NCBI GenBank assembly: GCA_026874595.1
Contig: CM049320.1
Coordinates: forward strand, 10,815,964 to 10,879,963
DNA length: 64,000 bases
Direction of reading: 5' to 3'
DNA from: Sipunculus nudus
Lineage: Eukaryota; Annelida; Sipuncula; Golfingiida; Sipunculidae
Shown: positions 14,499 to 24,269 of the stretch, piece by piece
How positions within the stretch are numbered: position 1 is the stretch's first letter
Layout of the letters: each line of letters opens with the position of its first letter
The notes under the pieces: model-generated
Databases searched by the model: none
Told to the model about the DNA's origin: nothing
Seen by the model: the letters and a program-made list of their open reading frames with translations, nothing else
Made by a program: the position numbers and the translations under genes

Positions 14499-14608
14499 TA
14501 AGTCATTGGGCTTAAGGGCAGTCGAGTCTTGTACATGGGACCTGACGTTAATATTGTAGTCACTTCAGTCTTGGTCGAGATTATATCATTAGACTTGGCG
14601 TGAAGTAA

Positions 14609-14841
14609 CAGGGACGGATCCAGGATTAAGGGAAAAAACGGGGGGGGGGGGTCCATCCAAGGAGGACTAATTATAGTAATAAAAAACCTACTAAAAAAGA
14701 TTACTATTTACTAAGTCCGAAAAACTTAAGGGGGAGGGTCCAGGCCGCACAATTTTGTCTGAAACTCTTATAAAAAGCTTGCAGCGGATGAAAAAAAAAG
14801 GGGGGGGGGGGGTCTGGACTCCTCCTCTGGATCCGTTTCTG
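14609..14841. mobile_element. MITE-like element, GGATCC family, copy 2
   Basis: Starts GGGACGGATCCAGGAT and ends CCTCTGGATCCGTTTC, an inverted match of about 14 bp with few mismatches. Two G runs (12 at 14640-14651, 13 at 14800-14812) lie just inside. GCAGCGGATGAAAA before the second run recurs as GCAGCGACTGAAAA at 19482-19496, so the G run belongs to the family structure. Confidence 0.6.
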
Positions 14842-14850
14842 AGTATCGTG

Positions 14851-17460
14851 TGCGTTAGTCCGATTTCATCCGACTCAATATGATTAGGACCTGCCAGGTA
14901 GGACCTGCCAGATATTGAATATATGGCAGGGCCCAATAAAACTGAGTCCGATTAAGTCTTGCTTCATGTCCGTCACTTCGTATCCAATGTTAAATTAATA
15001 AATTTATTAAAGTGGACGATTTAATCGGGTCAGCCGTCAATGGAGTGTGTGCGAGGACAAACGTAACGTTTGACGAAGCGGGTGTTTATAATTCTTCTTG
15101 AAACTAATATCAAAATTTGAAATAAAACATTTCTTACGATATAAATTTATTGTTGATGTTGTTATTATTATAAAAATTATTTTATTTCTTTTCTTAATTA
15201 TTACTAAAGTAACCTCGTGTTTCGGGAAAGGGGGGGGGGGGGGTTATACACATCATCAAGTTAATGCCACCAGCTGATTGATCAATACTCGTGATCATGC
15301 AACCATCCTGTTACATGCCTTAATTGAATTCTAAACATTCAGATCGGTAAACTATTTTGTTAAAAAAAAATAAACTGATTTCTCTATTATTAAATCAGAT
15401 GTATAACTCAAAATGTGAACGATGTGACGTTCCTCAATATTTAAAAAAAATGCTTCAATGCCCTTTTAATTCATGTTAAAATGTTATTTTTTTCTTAATG
15501 TACTAATTTTGTGAGAAAAAAATAGATCTGCACTCCTCAGTGGATCTGACTATTAACCACTATTAATAAAATCAACTAAATTTTAGTATGTGTAGCTGCA
15601 TGCACGGTATAATATGTTTTAAAACAAAGGTTATCATAATCTGGAGCTTATAATTATTTTGATAACTGAATTTCGTATTATAAAATTAGTCCAGATTAAG
15701 CCACCCGATCTTTGATATTTACTGCGGCGGACATACACCCTTAATATGCCGCCTCTCCAGCAAAACATTACAAAACTGGAGAACACATTGAAACTTATCA
15801 CGTCAAATATCCTTGTTACAGGCTTTCATTTGACAACGCAATTTTATTAATTAATTCGATAAAAGGGGATTTTTTTGGCCACATATTGACATATTGAAGA
15901 GAAATAATCTTTTTGCTATAGCAAATCGAAAGATAGCTCTGACTTAAAAGAACTATATTCCAAAATGAAGTAGGGGCCTACAGGGAAAAGAATAAATTGC
16001 AACTAAGAAAAAAAATCCATTACAGGCACTGCAGGATACACAGATAATGTGAATGGTAAGTTCATTGTTCATGTACACATAATTAATGATAAGCTTAAAT
16101 TGAATATGGTAAATTTTATTTGTTAAGTGTTATTCAATTCTCTACGCGCATAAATTTATACCTTGCCAATTCTATAAATCCACCCCTTGTTATCGAATAA
16201 GCTCTAACAGCAGCTCTGAGATATGTAGGCCTATACATGGTGCTGCAGCATGCAAGGTATAGACCTACTAATACTGTAGTTTTTACTCGAAACCCTATAT
16301 TTATGCAAGGGCATGTTTAATATTTCAGATAAAAAATGAAATGTTTGGATAAAATGAATTTTTTTTTTTTTTTTTGGGGGGGGGGGGCGGGGTTAATTAC
16401 AGTATACCCTGAAAGTAACAAAAAAAATTTAATTAAACGCTAAATCCACTTCATTTAAGAATTAGTGATTATGTTTCTACACATTAGGCAGTGTTATTTT
16501 TTTAACTTATTTTTATTTGTTATTCAATAAAGTATTAAATTAAATCTAAAGTAATTATATTACTGAAATTTAAATTATATATTATAATATGTATATTATA
16601 TATCTAGTACTTTACTTGAAAAGATTTTACTCAATGTAAAATAATTTTCTGTAGATAGTGGATCAAGCAGTTAAACGAAAATAATAGTAAAGGGAAATCT
16701 TTTTTCAGTTTTGAACTCTAAAAAGTAACAGTGATACTAAATTGATACGTGTATTGAAGTGAGGCATAGCGGCCAGCCCCCCCCCCCCCCCCAAGACATT
16801 AATAATTGATATATAGTTGAAATGCAATCACATCTGACATCTGAAAGACGAAATAAACTCCTATAGGTCTCGGTGAAAGATTGTTATTATACAAGTTATA
16901 TAAAACCAGTGGTAAATCGAAAGGCAAAACAGAACTTATGGTAGAGTATTATACTCAGTATGTTCAGGATACTGTAAACGTCTGTATTTTAACGAGACTG
17001 TTGTAAGACTATGCAGAATCATGAAAAAAGGCATTTTAGGAGAGCTGGGGCTTCTTAAATGTCATGGTATTTTGGTGAATTATAGAGTGAAGATTCTTGA
17101 TACATTTCAAGGAAAAAGCAACTGAATTCGTCGTAACATTATGCGCACATTATATAAGAAAGAGATCCCTCCCCCATCAGGGAAAATTGGACCTCTGGAG
17201 GGGTTTTTCTATGGCTATTGCCCTCTAGGAATTTCTGTAAACGTAGCTGACCCTGAAATGCATGCCTTTGCATGACAGGTCATGCAGAATCTCGATAGCA
17301 TTCTAGCTTAGCAAGGCCGCATATATAATCAAGAGTAACAACAGATCTGTATTTCTTTTTGCGGAGCTTTCCTATATTGAGCTGTTTGTGAATCCTTTGA
17401 TTGGTTCTAATGTCAAGTTTATATTTTTTATGTATAAATTTAATTTTTGTGAGAAACTTC
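14851..17460. other. AT-rich intergenic DNA with three homopolymer tracts
   Basis: Tracts: 14 G at 15230-15243, T17 then G12 at 16359-16387, 16 C at 16777-16792. A small duplication of GGACCTGCCAG lies at 14889-14912. No gene recognised. Confidence 0.5.
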
Positions 17461-17731
17461 TCATGCTACTTTTCACCAGAAAAATGTATAAAATCTCACC
17501 AGAAAACAAAATTAAAATTTTACCAGAATAAAAGAATAACATCTCACCCGAATCAAAGTATAACATCTCACGTGAAAAAAGTATAACATCTCACGTGAAA
17601 TAAAAGTCTTTAATTTTGCCAGAAAAATTATAAACCCTCATAAGAAAAAACTCTAAAAGCTCATAAGAAAAAAGTCTAAAATCTCACTAGATATAAAGTC
17701 TAAAATCTCACCAGAAAAAAAAATAAAATGT
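17461..17731 (+). repeat. Degenerate tandem array, about 24-bp unit
   Basis: About 11 units, each beginning CTCAC(C/G)(A/T)GAA or a close variant (TTACCAGAA, CTCATAAGAA) followed by an A-rich stretch and TATAACAT or TCTAAAAT. Units are 21-26 bp. The open frames on both strands follow the repeat and are not genes. Confidence 0.8.
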
Positions 17732-18324
17732 CTGAAAATATGTATGAAAAAAGGTGAATATCAATGCCAAATATGGGCATTTTTGGTACAATTTTACATC
17801 ATGCATGCGATACCAAAATATCTTTAGGTATTTAAGAATTATTATATATTTCTATAATAAATCAATATATCAAGTGATTTTGTAAAACATTGGCAAGGTC
17901 GCAAATACACAAATCATTGCTAATAAATGCAACTCTTATGAAATTTTGACAGAATATGTCTACTGCACTCGATTGGTTCAGATAAACAGCCTATAATCAC
18001 CATCTGGAAGCTTATAATAATAGAGTGCTTGGGATGCTCGTACAAGATAACCAAGCGCTCTCCTTTTAGCCCTCTCCTCACTTCCGTCAAGGGCCTGAGA
18101 TACTTGTACTAGATTGACCAGCTGTGGATAACTGCAGCTGGCTTATGACGGAAAGACTTGCTAACTCTGTTTTAATGGCAGAAACTTCAAGTATAAAATG
18201 ACATTCGTCTCAAAGCTCTGTCGTTTAATTGATCCAGTTCGGCTCTCGATTGGCATGGCTGGGTCTCCGCTGCTGGGATCGGTGGAGAGAATGTATGCTG
18301 CTTTTGCCTTTTTGGGGTGGGTGT
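17732..18324. other. Intergenic DNA, nothing recognised
   Basis: No recognisable gene. The later part becomes richer in GC as it approaches the dispersed repeat at 18325. Confidence 0.45.
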
Positions 18325-18525
18325 TGGGCTTCCTGAAAAGTCATCGGTGCGGGTAAAACGGTGGCGGTCTCTCGCGGCTTCCTGCTTGGCTTGGTGGCAT
18401 CACGTCCACTGGCTCTCAAAATTAAGCTTAAGGAGCGCACAGGGCTAGGTTCTTGACCACAACAACCTGTAGCTGCTCGACAAATCGAAAAACCTCTTCA
18501 CTCAGTTCAGTCAGGGTAACTGCAG
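18325..18525 (+). repeat. Dispersed repeat, copy 2 (unclassified)
   Basis: Direct-orientation homologue of 2568-2800, with the same ordered blocks (GGCTTCCTGCTTGGCTT, GGCATCA, AACCTGTAGCTGCT). The minus-strand frame at 18225-18440 overlaps it and is probably not a gene. Confidence 0.6.
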
Positions 18526-19428
18526 CTGATAAACATTAATTAGCTACCACCAGGTGCGAGCTGCTTCAGCGAAAGCGTTCTGCTGACGCAAGTAACCACT
18601 GGTCATATCACGCGCACTTAACCGTTCTTCAAGTCGACCGCGACGTGCTCTCATGAGCGCAGTATTCAGATCCGATAAAGTCAAGCAAACGTATTCCAAA
18701 TCTTATTATAATATCATATATAGCATAATTGCCTATAAAAAAAATTAATATAGATTTTATATGAAATAAAATAAGCCCAATTCCTGGAGGAAAAACATTT
18801 TTTTCTATCTATTTTTCCACTAAAAACATGAGATGGTGTGATTTGTTAAAAAACTTTTGGCACATCTATGAGCACTGTCAACTCGGCAGTGACGTCACAC
18901 TGGGAAATCCCCTGTGACTAAAAATTCTAGATCTCAGTAAAAACACAGTATTTCTGCTTCTGTCAGTCCCAAATTTTCAGCAGAGAATAAAACAACATGC
19001 ATTACTAGATCTGAGTTGTTGATAAAATTCAGTCCATGATGTCATTTGTATGCCAGCCAATCAAATCAGGACAAAGTCTGGGATCTGGATGAAATCCTCC
19101 CATCACACAACAAACGTACATGGCATAGGTTTACTTAACCATAAGCTCGCGCGCGTCAATGCATATCCATGCAACAGCGAATAGAAAAACCACCAGGCCA
19201 TCCCCGCAAAGTCCGAAATGCCATAAATACGAACGCGATTTTTAGGTTGTCGGACGATGATTTAGAAATAAAAGTATAAAAAAAGCATTAACCCTCTGAC
19301 CAGAGTGACCTAGATATATGCAGAAATGATAGAGTGCATAAATTTTATGTGCAGAGCAAAGTCTGAATCTCTCACAGACACCGTTTGTCTTGATATTGTT
19401 TTAACGATCCAGCTGAATAATTTACTTT
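18526..19428. other. Intergenic DNA, nothing recognised
   Basis: Several CpG-containing phrases (CTCGCGCGCGTC near 19146) but no exon or repeat that I can support. Confidence 0.45.
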
Positions 19429-19519
19429 TCGAAGAGGGGGTCATAGCCAGTAAAATTGGTCAGAAATCCATTAAAAAAGTTTGCAGCGACTGAAAAGGGG
19501 GGGGGGGGGGGGGTTATGA
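19429..19519. repeat. GGATCC-family repeat fragment with 17-G tract
   Basis: GAGGGGGTCATA, TTTGCAGCGACTGAAAA and 17 G (19497-19513) match the second half of the MITE-like element at 14609-14841. Ends are not clear. Confidence 0.45.
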
Positions 19520-19540
19520 CGAAACCGAAAAAATATCGTC

Positions 19541-19965
19541 TGATTTACAACTTACATTTACTTCTTTTTATCACTCCTGACGCCAATAACAATTCTGGAC
19601 ACTAAATAAGAAGTGACATAAATGATCGGATATATCTCGTGATCTGCAAGGAAAATCGGGAGGTGTCTGGCCAGCGACACTTGTAGATTTTTCCAGCCCT
19701 GTTTATTTCGGTAAAATCGACAGATTTGAGAACAGAACCCCCCAAAACAGGTTTCTTATTCTTAAGAGTATGCAATCCAAGAGCCTGATTAACAACTTAC
19801 CTTTACTTCTTTTTATCGTTCTTGACGCCAATAAAAATCCTGGAGACGAAATCAGAAGTGACCAAAATAACCATAGGTGATCTGGTGATCTGCACGGAAA
19901 ATCGGGAGGTGTACGGCCAGCGAGACTTGTATTTTTTCCGGCCGTGTTTATTTCGGTAGAACCTA
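19541..19965 (+). repeat. Direct repeat, two diverged copies 245 bp apart
   Basis: 19541-19720 and 19785-19965 share ACAACTTAC(A/C)TTTACTTCT, TGACGCCAATAA, CTGG(A/T)GATCTGCA(A/C)GG-type phrases, AAAATCGGGAGGTGT, GGCCAGCGA and TTTATTTCGGTA. The copies differ at many sites, so this is an old duplication. The 141-codon minus-strand frame at 19703-20128 crosses the second copy and part of segment X1, and shows no recognisable domain. Confidence 0.75.
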
Positions 19966-19999
19966 AAAAGGGTTTATTTCTTTCATCTGGTGCAATCCA

Positions 20000-21630
20000 A
20001 GAGACAAAACAGAAGTGATCAAAAGGAGGCAGAGAAACCTGTTGGTGTGCGCCCTGAATCATTAGATGTGCGGGCATGCGAGATTTCAACGTTACTTGCA
20101 GATATTTCAGGAGGATATAATTAATCAATTAAAAAAAAAGTTGATGGCCGGCTTCAAATTATAATAATAAGAGTTTTATTCTTACACACAAACAGATGGT
20201 TGCAGTGCTTCTCATATGCCTGATTAAGGTCTCTTGGATAATGACCATATAATTAGTTAAATGGTTATAACCAGCTACCAGCTGGCCGTGCTTCTAAACA
20301 TACATACACGAAATGGCGTCTTACCTAGTCTTTGGTGAAAATATGCGCATATAATTATAATAATGAAAAGACGCACAAGGACGCAGTGGCAATAAGCGTA
20401 AGTACAGAATAAATATATTTAACTTGTATTTTCTTTTTTTTTAACGAGTGAATCACAGCCGCACTTATTAAGGGTTTCTTCAAATTGACAAGGCCTTCGG
20501 CAGTGGATAAATCGTCTAATCCTAGAACAAATAAGCATAAGCACTTCAATCAGGAATAGGAAGATAGCCGATAGCGATGGTGGCGTAATATTCTGAGAAG
20601 TAAAGCACTATTTGTTTAACAAGACAAGAAAACCAGTAGTCAATGTTAAATATATGTCGAATCGTTTGTGATGTTGGATCATCCAGGAATAAAAAGTGAA
20701 TGGTAAATATGATTTCAACAGAAAACCAACATAGCTCATTCTTAGTCACAGTCATCACCTTATTTGTACATTTCAACTTAAACGTAAATTTATATTTAGA
20801 CTCAATTATAAGCAAATGATTAACTCATTACGTTCTCATTAAATATTGCTTGTTTCGGGTCCTGCTTATCATTACATAGAAGTTGGACTATTTACCTTTT
20901 CTGACTCAAAAGCGGAAAAGATCACCTTGCCTCACAGAATATGTTGACCCACAGGTGGTACCACTTGAAGCTTATAATAAGATATCAATATCCTTGATTG
21001 TCAATAACCTTGTGAAATGTGATCCTTTTATAGCTGTTCTTGAAATATACGTTTAAACAATACATGCTGTTTTCAAATGGATGAAAATGGTCAAATTTAG
21101 GATTAAGCAAATCTGTAGCTAAGTTAAGTGACCATTTTAAAACAAGTACATTCTATAAATGTATTTAATGTGTCTTCTTCTGAGGAATCGCTTTCTATGT
21201 CATCACAGGTGGCGCCAGCTGCAGCCCAAAACCACAGTCATATGATCAATAATATTGGTGCTGATAGTATATGCCGTTCCTGGGATATTTTTTTTCATAC
21301 ATGACATCATGTTATTGAATTTCTCGATGGACTACACATGCATGAAATATCGATAAAGACGCACCTGTGAAAATAACTTGGCCCAAATCATATTAATTTT
21401 TATTCCTCTTTCTCTAAAAAATGTAAATTTGATAAAAAATAAGTAGTAATACTCCATGAATTATTTAGGAAAAAGATGACACTGAAAGGTGATCTCGGTT
21501 CGCAGAATGTAGATAAACAGAGCCAGACCATTTGACCTAACAAATCCTATAGCAGTCACTTGAAGCTGAACAATATATCTGTGAAATATTTTGCTCAAGA
21601 CTGCTACCAATCCTCATGCAGGTATTTGGT
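20000..21630 (+). repeat. Segment X1, duplicated at 45930-47560
   Basis: About 1.6 kb matching X2 in the same orientation. Ordered landmarks include AAAGGAGGCA, AGATGTGCGGG, GCCGGCTTCAAAT, GTGCTTCTCATATGCCTGAT, TGGTGGCGTAATAT, AGAAAACCAACAT, CCTTATTTGTACATTT, GGCGCCAGCTGCAGC, GACCATTTGACCTAA and AGCAGTCA. The copies differ at roughly a fifth of sites by eye, with indels. I find no conserved open frame. Open frames at 20355-20815 are not preserved in X2. X is therefore an old noncoding segmental duplication or a fragment of a long repeat. Confidence 0.75.
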
Positions 21631-21644
21631 ACCACACTTCCAGT

Positions 21645-21646
<2 letters not shown>

Positions 21647-21702
<56 letters not shown>

Positions 21703-21710
21703 TATATATT
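21647..21710. repeat. TA microsatellite
   Basis: About 30 TA units with one interruption. Confidence 0.95.
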
Positions 21711-21928
21711 AATAAATCTTTTTTTCTAAATTATATTGATATTCCACAAAGCCCTATTAGTAGGAAGCAAGCATATTTAAACTAGTTTGTACACACTGCG
21801 TGGCTGTTAAATTTCCCCCTACTAAACATATCAAATATTGTTAGTTCGTGCATAGGTATTATGATAATTATATGTAAATTTGTAAGGTATCTGGTTGAAG
21901 TTGTTTATTATGTTAACCGTGGCACCCT
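21711..21928. other. Intergenic DNA, nothing recognised
   Basis: Short AT-rich stretch between two TA microsatellites. Confidence 0.5.
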
Positions 21929-21973
<45 letters not shown>

Positions 21974-21984
21974 ATATATATATA
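21929..21984. repeat. TA microsatellite next to Penelope terminal region
   Basis: About 27 TA units. It ends 26 bp before the hammerhead sequence, so it may mark the insertion site or the tail of the element. Confidence 0.9.
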
Positions 21985-22009
21985 ACTCTGAAGAAAAACA
22001 ACACTGTTA

Positions 22010-22057
22010 ATTCACAACAGTCTGTTTCACGGGATGCGACCCGATCATCAGGTGAAT
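22010..22057 (-). ncRNA. Type I hammerhead ribozyme of the Penelope element
   Basis: Read on minus: stem I strand ATTCAC, core CTGATGA, stem II CGGG/CCCG with a 6-base loop, GAA, a 3-bp stem III (ACA/TGT, loop GAC), cleavage triplet GTT, then GTGAAT. The last hexamer is an exact complement of the first, closing stem I. The short stem III and the open stem I are the layout described for Penelope-associated hammerheads, where self-cleavage is thought to process element RNA. One oddity: the first stem II position is U opposite U rather than the usual G-C. Every other core base I could check is conserved. Activity is inferred, not shown. Confidence 0.8.
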
Positions 22058-22080
22058 GTGGTTAGAATGAAGCTAACGGC
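22024..22080. repeat. Left arm of exact 57-bp inverted repeat
   Basis: Base-for-base complement of 24148-24204 in my reading. It covers the 5' two thirds of the hammerhead and 23 bp upstream of it. Confidence 0.95.
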
Positions 22081-22630
22081 TTTGTTTGAAAAGCCGAGAC
22101 TTTACGAGATTACGAGATTATGCTTTGTGCGATTCGGGGCGGGGGGGGGGCATGTGAAAGACTGACACTGATCCTATTGTCCTCGGGTGCACAATAGGAT
22201 TGGTCGGGGTACACGTGCGATACTGAAACATAACAGGGCAGGGCAAAGAGGTTATTTATTGTTGTAAATTTTATATATAATACAAAGATATAAACCAGGA
22301 TGCTCAATTAGCATATTGAACTGATTTCTAATAGGGTCTTGGAAGCAGTGAACATATCAGTAGTATACATACGATAAAAATACACATATACTATGAAAAT
22401 ACACAATATACAAGGCAAATATACAATATAAAAGGCAAATATATTATACTATACTCATACCAAATGCAATCCACTCGGTAAAATCACCATGATGTAGTGG
22501 TAACGCCATGTCCCTCATCACTGCAAAGCAGTGAGAGAACAACTACCTGAACAGGTAAGTCTGCCCAGCGGATCCTCGTTGGGGGGGGGGGGGGGGGGTT
22601 AAGGGGGCACGCTGAATATTAGTACGAATG
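22058..22630 (-). other. Penelope 3' region with hairpin and G-tracts
   Basis: Noncoding part between the endonuclease stop and the ribozyme. It holds a perfect 10-bp stem with 10-base loop (22171-22180 with 22191-22200) and G runs at 22141-22150 and 22581-22598 (18 G). No other motif recognised. The hairpin may be an RNA element of the retrotransposon, or part of a nested repeat. Confidence 0.5.
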
Positions 22631-23035
22631 CTAGGTTTTAAAATATTTCAGGGTGAATTTGTTTTGATGGCGGCACTTGGAGAGAATTTCAGCTCTTGAC
22701 TTCAACAATGATCCGGGGGGGGGGGGGGGGGGCAATGCTATAAGTAGCTTTTCAGACAAGCAGAGATCACACTTCCTAGTCCCACAGAAGTAAGGTGCTG
22801 CCTTGGCAGATATTTCCCAGGAGAGCTTGTAATTGATATTGTTGTCTTTTAGAGACCAAATGTGTTTAGACAGTTCAGTATTTTTAGCGTGGGATCTGTT
22901 CCGAAAGGATTGCTTGTGGTTATTGTATTTTGTCTTGAAAATACCTTCAGTACACCCTATGTAGTGTTTTACGTCATTATCTGTTCTAACTGTTGCCTTA
23001 TAGACAATGCATTTCAGCTGACATTGACCTTTCAT
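22631..23035 (-). pseudogene. GIY-YIG endonuclease domain of Penelope element
   Basis: The 134-codon frame starts within MKGQCQ and contains IVYKA (the GIY position), HYIGCTEG (the YIG position), KTKYNNHKQSFR, TELSKHIW and CDLCLSEK, in the order expected for the C-terminal nuclease of Penelope-like proteins. In the family this nuclease nicks DNA to prime insertion. The frame is fused upstream only through a frameshift, so it is a broken fragment. A run of 18 C on the coding strand (22715-22732) has put a proline run after LLIA, where the family has a short variable turn. It ends KYFKT then stop. Confidence 0.85.
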
Positions 23036-23039
23036 AGAA

Positions 23040-23478
23040 CATTCGTCTTTTTACGACAGTTACATTGTTTTTTAGGTACATTCACAGCATTGTCAGTATT
23101 TAAAACCTTCATATTATGTTTGCTGATCAGGTTAGACATGTTGGGTAGACAGCTATAGCTAATTTTCAAATTGTTCCTGTTGAATAACCTGTGGTACCTG
23201 TGATGTTGAGGGCAGTGTTTTTTCAACTAGTTTCATGAATTGTCTGCCAATGTTGGTTTTTACATGACGGCTGTAGGGTGGATTAAACTATATTATTTTC
23301 CTTTTCCTGTTTCGTTTGCTTTTCACTGAGGGTTCAACATATTTTAAGCTTTCTGAGAACCCGCTTTTCGCTAAAGCTTTGTCATACATGGGTTTGGCTT
23401 TCATAAATAGCTCTTTATTGCCGGAGTTGTCAGATACACGTTTGCTGATCATCATAGGTATCTGCCTAATGATAGCTG
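23040..23478 (-). pseudogene. Linker and finger region of Penelope element
   Basis: Continues the protein after the reverse transcriptase in another frame: NHPPAIIRQIP, ISKRVSDNSGNKE, KRNRKRKII, a stop at 23288-23290 where the family usually has Trp, FNPPYS, VKTNIGRQF, then RLFNRNNLKISYSC and CNCRKK, the start of the Cys-rich finger. Frameshifts are near 23480 (a C5 run on the coding strand), 23220 (an A run) and 23040. All three sit in or beside short homopolymers, as expected of neutral decay. Confidence 0.75.
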
Positions 23479-24133
23479 GGGGTGATTGGATTGTGCGTGG
23501 ATATAGAGCGGGTCATTGTTTGGTTTTCTGTAAGGGTAGAAGATGTCATTTTGGAGGTCAAATGTTACGTATAAGAAATCTGTGCAGGTCAGGTTAGTGT
23601 CAATGGTTATCTTTAACCCAACATTGGAAAAGAGTTTGATCATTTTCTTACGGGTGCTGTCTGCTTTGGGTTCAGACATGTTGGGGAAACAACCTAAACC
23701 GTCATCACGATACAGGCCTAGAGCATTTTCACCAAATTCCTTTTTCAACATATCTAGGATGTATAAACCAACAATTTCGCATACTTCAGCGCCATCAAAA
23801 CTGCCCATGGTGACGTCAAAACTAGTATGATCTTTTTTCACCCAGGTGTTACCGTTGCTAAACAGTAAGCTTTTCCTGCTGTGCAGGATGGTTTTGATAA
23901 CATCCTCTGGAATGGAGACCATGGTTTCGGCAAATTTGAGGGCTTTCATGAGAAGATCTTCTGTGATCGAGGGGTAAAAGTCAACAATATCAAACTTTAT
24001 GAACTAAGATTTTTGTTTCAGCTTCAATTTCTTGAACCAAGATATTACCTGTGCGGTATTTTGCCACTGGTTGAGTTTGGTTTTCAGTCTCAGTTGGCTA
24101 TTAATTTTTTCCAAGTGCTTTTTGCTAATGATC
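23452..24133 (-). pseudogene. Penelope-type reverse transcriptase, partial
   Basis: On minus the reading begins inside the palm domain: LRLKTKLNQWQN, a stop at 24004-24006, then FDIVDFYPSI (catalytic motif A), HSRKSLLF, TMGSFDGAEVCEIVGLY (motif B region), ALGLYRDDGLG (motif C with the catalytic DD), KKMIKLF, GLKITID and YRKPNNDPLYIH. These are signature phrases of Penelope-like reverse transcriptases, which are related to telomerase. The N-terminal third is absent. The stop in the part before motif A and the loss of frame after NHP make it nonfunctional. From 23949 to 23452 the frame is still open. Confidence 0.9.
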
Positions 24134-24147
24134 AAACCACGCCGTTA

Positions 24148-24204
24148 GCCGTTAGCTTCATTCTAACCACATTCACCTGATGATCGGGTCGCATCCCGTG
24201 AAAC
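24148..24204 (+). repeat. Right arm of 57-bp inverted repeat, half hammerhead
   Basis: On plus it carries ATTCAC, CTGATGA, stem II and GAAAC, then breaks off. Stem III and the closing strand of stem I are missing, so this copy cannot form a hammerhead by itself. Confidence 0.9.
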
Positions 24205-24269
24205 GGTTTAGGTTGTTTCCCCAACATGTCTGGACCCAAAGCAGACAGCACCCGTAAGAAAATGATCAA
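24203..24269 (+). pseudogene. Inverted fragment of Penelope reverse transcriptase
   Basis: About 67 bp identical, apart from one mismatch, to the complement of 23633-23699. On plus it reads GLGCFPNMSGPKADSTRKKM. It joins directly to the half hammerhead through a shared AC. The fusion looks like a template-switch junction formed during insertion of this 5'-truncated element. Confidence 0.85.

Larger units (their letters stand above)
12961..14500. mobile_element. Foldback-like element with repeat-array inverted ends
   Basis: The left end (about 12968-13258) contains about 13 units of CCCATA(T/A)TGTAATAA plus a short variable linker. The right end (about 14293-14498) contains about 8 units of the complement. 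Read inward from each end, the order of unit variants agrees: two CCCATAATG units, later an ATACCCTG linker, then a longer linker with AAGTGGG(T/A)AAAACG. That makes the two arrays homologous inverted repeats and not two unrelated satellites. The core holds AAT/TA microsatellites and a fragment of the GGATCC MITE family. No transposase is visible, so this resembles non-autonomous foldback elements. Target duplications could not be resolved. Confidence 0.6.
22010..24204 (-). mobile_element. Penelope-like retroelement, 5'-truncated and decayed
   Basis: Read on minus, the order is reverse transcriptase (24133 to 23452), linker with finger motif (about 23478 to 23045), GIY-YIG endonuclease (23035 to 22631), 3' region and hammerhead ribozyme (22057 to 22010). 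This is the order of EN-containing Penelope-like elements, several of which are known to carry type I hammerheads in their terminal repeats. An exact 57-bp inverted repeat bounds it (22024-22080 against 24148-24204). The N-terminal part of the polyprotein is missing. At least two in-frame stops, three frameshifts and a C-tract expansion show that it cannot make a full protein. The neighbouring DNA carries segment X1 on one side and an unrelated stretch on the other. Confidence 0.85.

Noticed and set aside
19703-20128. 141-codon minus-strand frame as a gene
   Set aside because: It straddles a direct repeat and segment X1. The duplicate in X2 is interrupted by a stop, and no domain is recognisable.
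24171-24204. A second complete hammerhead
   Set aside because: It lacks stem III, the cleavage triplet and the closing strand of stem I, because the sequence switches to reverse transcriptase after GAAAC.
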